Source: Metellina segmentata (lineage: Eukaryota; Arthropoda; Arachnida; Araneae; Tetragnathidae). Taken from it: 64,000 nt of DNA. Below, piece by piece: positions 47,221-57,747 of the stretch. The position numbers were made by a program, and so were the translations under genes. Location of the stretch: NCBI GenBank assembly GCA_947359465.1, contig OX375872.1:125996337-126060336 (forward strand). The letters run 5' to 3'. The notes under the pieces are model-generated. The model was not told the origin of the DNA. It searched no databases and saw only the letters and a program-made list of their open reading frames with translations. Each line of letters begins with the position of its first letter. The first letter of the stretch is position 1.

Positions 47221-50158
47221 GTTAATATTCTTCCTTTAAGTGTATTTGAGTTTCTTAAAGTAGACTCCAATTCAGAAATGCAATGTTATACTAGAAGCTT
47301 TTGGAGGATCTAGAATTAAGCCTATGGGCTATGTTGTAATGAATTGTGAAGTAGATAGTTTAAGCTATCAACTTAAATTCCTCGTTATATCTAGTACACA
47401 TGCACGACCATTGTTGGGACTTCCAGCATGTATTAAGTTAGATCTAATCCAGTTTATAAATAATGTTGAATGTCCAAATAAATCTAAGTTAGATCAGTAT
47501 GTAAGTGTGCCTACTTCCCCTAAGGATGAATTTATTCTGAAAAATGCAGACATATTTGAGGGAGTGGGGAAGTTTAAGAGGTCTTGCAAAATTATGATTA
47601 AGGAAGATGTGACTCCAGTGGTAAAACCACCACGAAGGGTACCATTAACGGTAAAACCAAAATTAGAATCAAAGTTAAAGGAATTGGAAAGTCAGGGTAT
47701 AATTGCTAAAGTAAGTCAACCTAAAGGATGGGTAAGCAACATAGTAATAATTGAAAAGGCAAATGGCACTATAAGAGTTTGTTTGGATCCTCAAGACTTG
47801 AACAAAGTAATTAAGAGAGAGCATGTGCTGATACCCACTATTGAAGAGTTCCTACCAAAATTAAGCAATAAATCTGTATTTACTGTATTGGATCTAAAAG
47901 ATGGGTTCTTTCAAATACCTTTGGATTCAAAAAGTAGTGAACTCTGCACTTTCAGCTCACCATTTGGGTGTTACAAATTCTTAAGACTTCCTATGGGAAT
48001 TTCATGTGCCCCTGAAATATTTCAGAAAAGAAACCAGGATAATTTTGGTGATATACCAGGTGTATTGGTTTACTTTGATGACTTATTAATAGCAGCTAAT
48101 TCAATAATAGAGCACGATGAAATAGTGGCTAAGGTAATGCAAAGAGCCAAGTCCCTAAATATAAAATTCAATAAGAATAAAGTACAATATAGAGTCTCGA
48201 AAGTAAAATATTTGGGTCACATATTCAATGTTGAGGGCATGCGACCTGATCCTGAAAGGGTAAAAGCTATAGTTCAATTGAAGGAACCTAAAAGTAAAAT
48301 TGAACTACAGAGAGTGTTGGGCATGTTCAATTACTTAAGAAGGTTTGTACAACATTTCTCAACCAAAACTGCCCCATTAAGAGATCTATTGAAGCAAAAT
48401 GTGGAATGGCAGTGGTTGTGTTTACATACCCAGACTTTTAAGGAACTAAAGGAATTAGTCTGTAAGGCTCCAGTGTTGGGGATATTTGACAGTCAAAAAC
48501 CCATTACTTTGCAAGCAGACAGTTCCAAGGATGGGTTAGGGTAATGCCTATTACAAAATGAACAGCCTATAGCCTTTTCTTCACGTAGCTTAACTGACAC
48601 AGAAAAAAATTATGCTCAAATAGAAAAAGAATTTCTGAGCATATTATTTGCTGTAAAAAAATTTCACTACTACATATATGGCAGGCAGGTTGAGGTTCTC
48701 ACAGATCATAAACCTTTAGTATCTATAGTGAATAAAAACATTGTTAATGTGTTATCTAACAGATTGCAGAGAATTAAGATTAAGCTATTAAAGTATCAAT
48801 TAAATTTAAAATATTTACCAGGAAAATTAATGTATATAGCTGATCTTTTGTCTCGATCATTTAATGAAGCAGATGTTCCAGGTGACGACGAGGAGATGTT
48901 AGAGATTGTGCACACGTTGTCAAAACAGTTGCAGGTGTCAGAAAGAAAGAAACAGGAATTCAGGGAGGCTACTTCAAAAGATCTAGGACAACAGACTGTA
49001 AGTCAATTCTGGCAAACGGGCTGGCCAAATAGCAGTGATAAGGTTCCCAAAGAAGCCAGAGCTTACTTCAAATTTAGAAACGAGTTGAGTGTAGAGGACA
49101 ATTTAGTTTTTCTTAATGACAGAGTGGTTGTGCCTGTGTCATTAAGAGGGAGCATGTCGGCGTTATTACATGAAGCTCAATGTGGGATAGAAAAAAGTAA
49201 AGCGAGGGCGAGGCAAGTAATGTTTTGGCCTAATATCAATGATGATATAGAGAAAATGGTTTCAACTTGTTTAGCTTGTGAGAGGTTTAAACCTCGAACA
49301 ATAAAAGAACCACTTATTAGTCATGCTGTACCAGATTTACCCTATGAGAAAATAGGTGCTGATATATATGAATTTGGTGGCAAAAGTTACTTGGTTGTGG
49401 GGTGCTATTTATCAAAATGGCTGGATGTAGTACATATCAATAACAAAAGTTCAGGAGAAATAATAGTTAAATTAAAACAGATATTTGCAATTCATGGGAT
49501 GCCTAAAGTAATGATTAGTGATAATATGCCTTTCAATAGTAGGGATATGAAATTTTTTTCTGATAAGTGGGGTTTTGAGATAATAACAAGTAGTCCTCGG
49601 TATCCCAAGTCGAATGGTTTAGCAGAAAAGATGGTAGGTATAGCTAAGGGTCTGTTGAGAAAAGCTGGTCCTGAAAGGCTTTACGAGGCATTACTTGAAT
49701 ATAGATGCACACCTATATCGGGCATGAAGGTATCCCCTAGTCAGATGCTATTGAGTAGAAATCTTCGTACAAAATTACCCATATCCCAAACACAGCTAAC
49801 ACCAACAGTACAAAAGAACTTCAGGGAAGAGTTAGTCAAAAGGCAAACAAAAGCCAAAGTATATTACGACAGACACTCGCATGTCAGGCCTGAATTTGTC
49901 TCTGGGGAAAAGGTAATGTTGAGAGTAGGTGAGCAGTGGGAACCTGCTGTAGTTATTAAAAAGCATTTAGCCCCAAGATCATATCTTGTAAAGAAACGGA
50001 ATGGTTTAATTGTTAGGCGTAATAAGTGTCATATTCGCAAGACAAATATTAAAATAAATTATGTATATCCTGACTACAATGACCTTTGTGATAGCAATGT
50101 TCAAAACAATATATGTATCATTGTAATGAAAATCCTGGAATTTCTAATGACACTATAA
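47221..50158 (+). pseudogene. gypsy pol: protease rest, RT, RNase H, integrase; broken
   Basis: After the protease stop, VNILP continues for ~30 codons and a further frame change near 47285-47300 leads into the long pol frame. Reverse transcriptase is at ~47630-48130, with the catalytic VYFDDLL. RNase H starts at LQADSSKDGLG and meets an in-frame TAA at 48542. The frame resumes as LTDHKPL and YLPGKLMYIADLLSR. The integrase follows: a zinc-binding H..C..C region (CLACERFK), then a catalytic core with IGADIYEF, ISDNMPF and SNGLAEK, with a C-terminal GEKVMLRVG motif. The frame ends at 50156. Only one stop interrupts RT to integrase, so decay is recent. Confidence 0.85.
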
Positions 50159-50386
50159 ATCATGATGTTCCAAACATTATACAAACAAATTCAAACCCTG
50201 TGTATACAACTCGGAGAGGAAGAAGTGTATACAGACTCTCGAGATTTGATGATTATATAGAAATGTAAACAGACCCTCGAGATTTGCTGATGTGTTGTAA
50301 TGTATAGTGATTATTGTGTATTCTGATATGTGTACAATATTAAAAAAAAAAAACTTGTTGTTTATACGGTGTAAAACATCCACCCT

Positions 50387-50398
50387 AAGAGGGGAAGA
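50387..50398 (+). other. polypurine tract
   Basis: AAGAGGGGAAGA immediately before the 3' LTR; primer for plus-strand DNA synthesis. Confidence 0.7.
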
Positions 50399-50575
50399 TG
50401 TGATATATTTGTATATAATTGTAAATAGGATCTGGCAACTTACTTAGAGTTGGAAACCTGGCATCAAGCTAGGAGACGCTCATGACATGATGAGTGTCTA
50501 TGAGTATGAATGTAATATACAGATAGTCTAGATATGTAATAAAAACGATTGTTTATACAACTCCTAACTACTACA
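50399..50575 (+). repeat. 3' LTR
   Basis: Same sequence as the 5' LTR apart from small indels; ends CTACTACA and is followed by CTGTGTGCC, which continues the interrupted Helitron-like sequence. Confidence 0.9.
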
Positions 50576-50664
50576 CTGTGTGCCAAATCTCATTGCTGTA
50601 AGCGCCATAGAATGGTCAGGATTTTGCGGCCCCAAACAAACACTTCCTTTTACAATATTAGAGA
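50576..50664 (-). mobile_element. Helitron-like 5' end, continuation after the gypsy insertion
   Basis: Carries GCCAAATCTCATTGCTGTAA, the reverse of the common inner stretch, then ACAAACACTTCCTTTTACA and the 5' terminus TCTCTAATATTG read on the minus strand (50664). Confidence 0.6.
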
Positions 50665-51318
50665 AGAGATAATGTATATACACATGTAGTATTTCAGTAA
50701 TATGCGAATATATAAAGTGTTAAAACTCTAGTTGAAATTAGCAGTTTCGTAAGACCTTAATAAGCTACAAATTCAAAAGGATTTTGAAAATTAATGAAAT
50801 AGCATTCCAGAAAATAAAAGCACGTAAACATACCTCGATGAACATAGGATAATGATAGTATTCATCAAAAAGTGCTAAAAAAAATATAGGACCTATACTT
50901 ATCAGTTTTCCTTAAAATACTAATACTCATTAGCCAGATCGGTTTTACAGCCAACGTAGAAACTAAGCTTTGAACCTTGTACTTCCTGTTAGAAGGAATT
51001 GTTTAGAAAAATACCCCCGTGATCTTGCTAAGGGAACAAACTGTTTTTAAGATAGGATGTATTTTTGACAATCTGTGACACAAACAAAATTGAATTTTGT
51101 CCACCTAGATTGCAAAATTGACACACTGCGCCGGTTAGGTTTTGTTTTATGGCACAAGTGGCCATAGATAAAATCAATGAGAGAGAGTAAGCAACTTGAG
51201 TTATTAAAGTTGTCTGCCTTGAGTTATCTACCCAAGCTCGCGCTAAACAACGCTAAGTAAATGGACATAAACACAACGAAAGTTTTACTGACACAGAAGA
51301 GAAAAATACAGTCATGGA
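50665..51318. other. unassigned AT-rich stretch
   Basis: No gene or repeat end recognised. Confidence 0.5.
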
Positions 51319-51420
51319 GGAATCGATGCTGGGTTGCCTACAACTCGTAGGTTGCTAGCGCAATAGGAAAATCTGCTGAAACGAGGTGACCCTTTTGATT
51401 CACCGGTTATGAAATTTAAA
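51319..51420 (-). repeat. tRNA-derived SINE fragment (candidate)
   Basis: On the minus strand, GCGCTAGCAACCTACGAG leads to a hairpin CCTAC-GAGTT-GTAGG and then a B-box-like AGCATCGATTCC. This resembles the anticodon-arm to B-box part of a tRNA-like SINE. No tail or target duplication could be recognised. Confidence 0.35.
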
Positions 51421-51617
51421 GATAGATAATATCACAACCTAAAGCAAAAGTGGTTTTGATTTTAACCACTACACAGAGCTACAATCTGTAAGGAGTGGGA
51501 AAGAACAAGGTTTACGATCACCCCTATACAAATTGGGGTGGGGAATATAAAACAATATAAGAATATAGAAACAAAAATAATACAGAAACAGGACAAAATA
51601 AGGTGAAGAAACATATG
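51421..51617. other. unassigned spacer
   Basis: I see nothing recognisable here. Confidence 0.4.
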
Positions 51618-52358
51618 CATGGTTCCCACACCTTTATCCAAAAAAAATTCAAGGACTTTTAAGGACTTTTCAAAACCAAAAAAATATTTTTCAAGGACCT
51701 AAAATTTTTTATAACGACCTAAAACAAGGCATACACAAAAGTTGTCAGTTAAAAAGAAAAATATAAAAAAAAAATAATAATAATAATTTTTTTATACAAC
51801 TGTTAGTCAAAAAAGGGAAAGGTTATTGTCAATTTTGGGAACAATTTGAATTTTCTTTTCTCACAGAACCTGATTTTTTTTTTTTTTTTTTTTTTGCAGA
51901 GTGGGCTTCTTGTTTCAATGCTAACTTTCAGGCTACTTGCACACATATCGATTTCTGTCGTGCGATAAAATATCGTACGATAAATTCTTTTGGTGGCACG
52001 AAGAAGAGTATGAGAAGCGGCCGTCTTAATGGAGACCAGAAGTGCCAACTTAGACGGATAGCCATACTGTGGAGATCTAGACCTAGTATTATAAGTATAT
52101 CACATAGTGTCAAAGCGTGAAACACCGGTTTCATTCAGAATGAGGCTCAAATGGCACACATGCTGTGGAGGAAACTAGTCTGGACAATTTCCAATGCAAG
52201 ACGAAATTACACAATTATGTACTTGTTAAAAAAAAAATCAAGTACTTTCAAGGACTTTTCACCAAGTTCCGTAATTTTCAAGGACTTTCAAGGGCCCCTA
52301 GTTAGGAAAAAAAAATTCAAGGACTTTTAAGGACTTTTCAAGGACCGTGGGAACCCTG
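51618..52358. mobile_element. non-autonomous DNA transposon, GGTTCCCAC ends
   Basis: Left end CATGGTTCCCACACC and right end GTGGGAACCCTG are inverted (CAkGGTTCCCAC). ATATG flanks both sides (51613-51617 and 52359-52363). Near both ends TTCAAGGACTTTTAAGGAC recurs in the same orientation, like subterminal transposase-binding repeats. The ends look hAT-like, but a 5 bp duplication is short for hAT. Internal frames of 68-81 codons have no recognisable domain. Confidence 0.65.
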
Positions 52359-52399
52359 ATATGATAGGAAAACAATGTCTCATGCCTGATCCGCTATTC

Positions 52400-52546
52400 C
52401 AGGCCTCGAAATAGATTTTTTAATACAGGTGCACAAGGTGCACCTAAGTTTTTAAATTAGGTGCACAGTTATGTACAGTGGGAAAAAAATTAGGTGCACA
52501 GTTATATTTTCATGTGCACATGTGCACCCGGGTATTTCGAGCCCTG
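52400..52546. mobile_element. 147 bp hAT MITE
   Basis: Terminal inverted repeats CAGGCCTCGAAATA / TATTTCGAGCCCTG, with an 8 bp flanking duplication CGCTATTC / CGTTATTC (one mismatch), the hAT size. The inside holds several AGGTGCAC / GTGCAC words in both orientations. Non-coding. Confidence 0.8.
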
Positions 52547-52554
52547 CGTTATTC

Positions 52555-53184
52555 GCATATAATTCATGTTCATAATGTCTCTCATTACATGTTTTTATAA
52601 ATTAGCTTTAAGCCTTAAACTCCAAGGATCAAATGCAACTTATACACAAAAAATAATCACTTATGCAAGTTGTGTTCAGATCAATGAAAAATAGGACAGA
52701 ACTTATTTTATCAAGCAGCGGGCATTAGTACCAATATGTAATGTCAATTCTCATTAGAGTAATCAACACCCGTATCAGAGCTAATAGGTTTTATAAAAAT
52801 AGGTGTGGTCTGTAAAACATGTAAATTTATTTTTCTTATTCAATATTCTAACCTATTCATTATGTACAGTGCAAATTAATTGTTTCGCTCTGTTATCCAA
52901 TCCATTAACATCAGATACAAGTCGCTCCGTGCCGATCAAAAAGCACAAAATATGTCGCGACTAAATCTCCCTTTAAATCAAGACCGAAAGTTAACCACCC
53001 TAATTCTCGCACACAAAATAAATCTGAAAGAGGAACAAACTCACCGCCTTTCTCTGGAGATCCTCAGGAAGTACTGCTTTTCCAAATGAGTATAACACCA
53101 GTTACCGAATGATGATAGAAAATAGACTACTTCCACTTTATATACAGAGGCAGGTAGTTAATTAACGTCGCACACAAGAACAAC
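52555..53184. other. unassigned stretch
   Basis: Contains one 69-codon frame (52880-53089) with no domain. Otherwise nothing recognisable. Confidence 0.5.
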
Positions 53185-53345
53185 ACAACTGACTATTGAC
53201 GGTCAGATGATGAGGACAACACCTGAGCTGGCACCCAACTCTCAAAACTTCCACACCACGCCAACGTGAGTACATTTGAGGCCACGGTAAATATAATATG
53301 CAACAGTTGTACACGATGGTCTTTGGCATATTTTTGAACCACCGG
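53185..53345 (+). repeat. dispersed SINE-like repeat, copy 2
   Basis: CTGAGCTGGCACCCAACTCT and AAACTTCCACACCACGCCAA match the copy at 44086-44173 with substitutions. Confidence 0.5.
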
Positions 53346-53479
53346 ATGAGTAGCGAGCTGAAAGAACGTGCAGCCAAGATTTCAAAATTTCGACACAGTC
53401 AAAAGGTTTATGCAGTGTAGGAATGGGGAGAAAAAGAGCAACCTGTTATTTTATGCATGTTCTTCATAAAAAAAAGAAC

Positions 53480-53499
53480 GCGCGCGCGCGCGCGCGCGG
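53480..53499. repeat. (CG)10 tract
   Basis: Twenty alternating C/G bases in otherwise AT-rich DNA. Such a tract can adopt Z-form DNA, and would normally erode where CpG is methylated. Confidence 0.9.
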
Positions 53500-53961
53500 A
53501 AACAACTCCATTTTTCACAAAAACCTCTCTCCGTTCATTTTATAAAACTAAACTTCGATTTTAGTATTTTGGGTGAAAAGGGGAATTTTGCAAAGAAAAA
53601 AGTTTATCTTTTCGCGTATTTTCTAAATTATGGTAAGTCCGAAACACATCAGTTCATCCTACAGTTCTTGACTCACTATGTTTCCTGTTGATTTATTCCC
53701 CCGTTCTCGTTCCATAAAATATTCCCTGCTCTGATGCAAATATAATTATTAATTAATGTTCGCAAAAATTATGAATTGGAACCTTTTTACACTTTGATGG
53801 GAACTGATTTAGAAGGACTTCTAATATGACCATGCAAAAAATTTCAGCTCATTCCGAGAGTTTGTTTTTGAGCGACATTAAATTTTCCTCATTACTGCGA
53901 TTTTAGGGAGTAACTGTTTGGCAAATCTCGGATAATAATACTAGGATCGTTTGCACTTGCA
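53500..53961. other. unassigned stretch
   Basis: No gene. The last 17 bases (TTTGCACTTGCA before the Helitron-like element) recur just beyond its 3' flank at ~54936-54950. Confidence 0.4.
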
Positions 53962-54895
53962 TCTCTAATATTATAAAAGGAAGTGTTTGTTTGTTTGTTT
54001 CTTGCACACGAAGTCCTGACGAATCTATGGCACTCACAGTAATGAGATTTGGCACACAGGTAGTTTTGCAATTTTAGGATCGCGGCGAATTTTAAAATTC
54101 AATCTACAACATTGAAAAATGAATTTAATGAAATTTAATTATTATTGTTTTCTTTGGAATGACAACAACACAAAGATATGACAGATTCTAAATTTATTTT
54201 TTTTCGTTTCCGCTTACATTTTGCCCGGAGGAATGATTTTCCAGCAGACGATAAAAAACAAATAAACTTTTCACTGGAGTTATTTAGTTCTTTTTCTATC
54301 TCCTAGACCGTTAAAGGTTAGAGTAAAAATTTCAACGGATTTCAAATCTGCGGAAAAATCACATTAGATCGATACCTAAATATATGATTTTCTTTAAATA
54401 AATAAAATTTTTAAATTGAATATCTTTTATATTTTTTGCAAGATAATGTGACGTTACGTCAACATTCGTGTTCCAAAAATAAACAGATTACATTACCAGC
54501 CCTCTTACAATTTCAGCGAAAGAAAGCAAAAAAAAAAAAACATTTTGGCTGACATTATTTAGTTATTTTTTTGTAAAATTGGGATCGTTAAAGACAGATT
54601 AAAAATTTCAACGGATTTCAAATCTGCGGAAAATTTGACACCAGATAGATACCTTATACGCTTAATGTTCTTTTAATAAATAATTTTTCAATTAATTTTT
54701 TGGTTTGCGAAGCAAACCACCACACGTGCAAGGTGACCTCCACGAAAAGAACTTTCACGGGCAACTCGCTACAGGCAACTCAGTTATGGCTGCTATCCAA
54801 TAGGCTACGAACTCCTATTTGGTTTGCGAAGAAAACCAATAACCCCACAAAAGCAACTGACACGGGCAAAGCCGGGCTAGCCACGCAGTGCCTAG
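53962..54895 (+). mobile_element. Helitron-like non-autonomous element
   Basis: 5' end TCTCTAATATTATAAAAGG after an A; 3' end GCCACGCAGTGCCTAG before a T. GCCAC-GCA-GTGCC is a short hairpin directly before CTAG, as Helitron 3' ends require (one stem mismatch). It is non-coding and shares its inside with 8192-8871 and 55333-55973. Confidence 0.65.
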
Positions 54896-55332
54896 TAGTA
54901 AATACTATAATAATGCAACTCGTAAATATAATAATGTATCATTTGCACTTGCAATAATAAATATTTTTCTCGGATCGCTGAAAAATACGTTTGAAATAGT
55001 GTCAAAATTTAAAATTCAGGTAGCTTTTCCTTCAATTAATTTAGATCTACAACTAGGATTAAGGATAGGCCAGATAGAATTAAGAAGAATATTTTCTTGT
55101 AACTTAATCTTCTAGAGAATCAAAACAATTTTCTTTTGTTTATGAGTAGTCATCATATAATTTTTTCTATTTCAAAACAAAGCTTCAATACTAACAAAAT
55201 AGCTGACTTTAATTCTCTTAAAAACAGAAGTGATTCGTACTAGTTATTAATACTTATGTATTTTCTTTTTCTCGAGAGTCGAAACAATTTTTGTTCTGCA
55301 TATAGCATTTTCAAAGAGTAATCAAGAAGTAC
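54896..55332. other. unassigned spacer
   Basis: Lies between two Helitron-like elements. I see no gene. Confidence 0.4.
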
Positions 55333-55973
55333 TCACTAATATTATAAAAGGAAGGGTTTGTCTGTTTGTTTCTAGCAGGCAAAGTCCTGACGAATCTATG
55401 GTAATTACAGTAATGGGATTTGGCACACAGGTAGTCCAAATTATTTGCAATTTTAGGGTCGCGGCGAATTTTAAAATTTATTCTAGAAAATTATAAAATG
55501 AATTTAATGAAATTTAACTATTATTGTTTTCTTTGGACTGGCAACACTATAAAGAGATGAAACATTCTAAATTTATTTTTTCCGTTTTCATTTTGCGCAG
55601 AGGAATGATTTTCCAACAAACGATAAAGACCGAAGTTTTAACTTTAGTTACGTAGTTCTTTATTCTATCTCCTAGACAATTTTACATTAGATCGATACCT
55701 AAAAATATGAATATGCAGGAAATGCAGATTACATTTCATGCCCTCTTCCATTTCAGTGAAGGAGAGCAAAAAAAAGTATCAAACATTTTCACTGGCATTG
55801 TTTAGGTTGGTTTTTTTTTGTAAAATCGGAATCGTTAAAGATAGATTGAAAATTTCACCGGATTTGAAATTTACGGTAAATTTTACTCCAGATTATTACC
55901 TTTCATCACGGCGTTGCCCCATGGTGCTGGTTTGCGAAGGCACGGGCAACGCCGGGCTTGCCACGAAGTGGCT
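55333..55973 (+). mobile_element. Helitron-like non-autonomous element
   Basis: Starts TCACTAATATTATAAAAGG and ends GCCACGAAGTGGCTAT. The 3' hairpin GCCAC-GAA-GTGGC is perfect here, but the last bases have changed from CTAG. Inner landmarks are as in the other copies. Confidence 0.6.
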
Positions 55974-56123
55974 ATTCATATATATAATATTCCCTGCATG
56001 TTTATATATATAATATTCCCTGCGTGTTTATATATATATAATATTCCCTGCATGTTTATATATATAATATTCCCTGCGTGTTTATATATATATAATATTC
56101 CCTGCATGTTTATAAATATATAT
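55974..56123 (+). repeat. ~28 bp minisatellite
   Basis: Five imperfect copies of a unit based on TATAATATTCCCTGCATGTT, alternating CTGCATG and CTGCGTG. It abuts the 5' LTR of the next element. Confidence 0.85.
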
Positions 56124-56440
56124 TGTAACGTCTTGAAGATACAGAATCATTATCGAGAATCGTGGGAGCTCACAACAGGAATCGTTCCCGATGTCTACCC
56201 CCTGGTCCGACTGCGGAAGTGACGACTGGGGGAGGCGGGCTGGGAAGAAACAACTTTGAAGAGGCTTTGCTAGCCGCAGACGATTTGAGGAACTTTTAAT
56301 CTTACGGAGGCTGTATTGTATCGGTGATGGACATCGTCTTTAAATATAAAACTGTAGCTGTACATATTCTGTAAAAACTTTAACTCTCAATATAAGTATT
56401 TTAACCAGGAAGTGGTTTTACTTTTTCGTCGATACGGTAC
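56124..56440 (+). repeat. 5' LTR
   Basis: Starts TGTAACGTCTTGAAGATACA and shares sequence with the 3' LTR up to TTTACTTTTTCGT (56429). The exact end is uncertain because the 3' copy is interrupted there. Between the copies I see only a handful of changes in the LTR body. Confidence 0.85.
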
Positions 56441-56640
56441 AGACCTGCCTGAGTGGTGGCAGCTTATGGTATGCGAATTCCGCGTTATATTTTTTAGCTA
56501 CAGTTGTGATAAGACCACCAGCGTCTTTTGGAATGTTCGTGTGGAACCTGGATACTGACGACCACCAGCGCGTCTGATGTGTGGCAGTTTTAAAAGGGTA
56601 AGTGCCAACTTACCAGAATTTCATTGCAATTGTAAGAATT

Positions 56641-57040
56641 GGTGCACACCGAAAATGCATTTGTTACAGAGTTTTCTGTGTTTTGAAACATCCTGTTTCA
56701 TGTTTTAGTTTAAGTCAACCTGACTTGTTTAGTTTGGAAACGTCCCGTTTCCATTTTCCTTAAAGAAGTCGTCAGACTTTGTGTTTTGAAACAACCTGTT
56801 TCAAGTGTTAATTTAAGTCAACCCGACTTGTTTAGTTTGGAAACATCCCGTTTTCATTTTCTTTTTAGAAGTCGTCTGACTTTGTGTTTTGAAACAACCT
56901 GTTTCAAGTGTTAGCAAGCAATGGAAACGTCCCGTTTTCCATTTATATTGTAGAAGTCGCCAGACTTGAGTGTGTTTTGAAGCATCTTGTTTCAAATTTT
57001 GGTTTGTGTTAAGTCAATCCTGACTAGCATAAAAGTCATT
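56641..57040 (+). other. tandem hairpin array in the LTR-element leader
   Basis: A ~103 bp unit repeated about three and a half times (type A stems at 56684, 56787 and 56890, then a variant at ~56979). Each full unit carries four short inverted repeats: A, TGAAAC-n5-GTTTCA; B, AAGTC(A)-n3-5-(T)GACTT; C, TGGAAAC-n5-GTTTCCA; D, AAGTC-n4-GACTT. Extra small ones (ACAGA-GTTT-TCTGT at 56666, and GTCA-TTC-TGAC near 57025) bring the total to about fourteen. Loops differ between copies while stems stay paired, apart from one G-T wobble and one mismatch. The array lies between the 5' LTR and gag. Confidence 0.8.
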
Positions 57041-57747
57041 CTGACGTAGATATAACATCAGTTCTGATTTTTTTGTGTGTGATTGTTTTATACCATATTG
57101 TTATTTTAGAAAAATTGATATATCATTGTGTAATAATCATATTAGAAGGATATTTTAATAACAAGTTGTGTGTATTATACTTAAAAGGTTTATGTTTCTA
57201 ATACAAGAATAATTTTTTAAATTGTTATCATTGATGAAATCAATTTTGATTTGTTTAGTGTGAAGTTTTTGTCAATCATTTTGGAAAAATTCTAGTTTTG
57301 CTTTAGTGTAGGGGTATTGCACTGAACAGTTGTCGTTACATATGAATACGAAAGTGTTTTTAAAATACGATATTATCAAGTTTTATGTTTAATTATCATT
57401 TGAATGAGTTATTATCAATTGGTAATTTATTTGAGAAAGTATGGAATTTAATTATTTCCTTTAAAAGAATGTATGACAAATTACTGTGAAAATTTAATGA
57501 AATACATTTGGTTCCTTATTCTGATGTAAATCGAAAGTAGAATTGATTTGTTTTATCTGAGTTAATCGATAATATTTGATAACATAATAGTATTATTTTA
57601 ATAACTGATTTTCAGTGTTTTTTGTATTCTATTTTGTGTGCTTTAAGAGTGTGGATTCTAGGTTATTTTAGAATTGTGTATCTTGAAGAGTTATTAAATA
57701 ATTGTATGACGTAGGAATTATTTAACTGTGTTTACACTGGGATCACT
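57041..57747. other. rest of the LTR-element leader
   Basis: AT-rich with no frame, joining the hairpin array to the gag ATG. Confidence 0.5.

Larger units (their letters stand above)
45993..50575 (+). mobile_element. Ty3/gypsy LTR retrotransposon, defective
   Basis: Two nearly identical LTRs (45993-46168 and 50399-50575), a primer-binding site starting TGGCGCAGTC at 46169 and a purine tract AAGAGGGGAAGA at 50387. The primer site matches the 3' end of a tRNA-Ser, as in mag-type gypsy elements as I recall. CTGTG occurs at both outer borders but overlaps the LTR start, so the target duplication cannot be fixed to the base. The element landed in Helitron-like sequence whose continuation resumes at 50576. 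Gag and pol are both broken. Confidence 0.9.
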
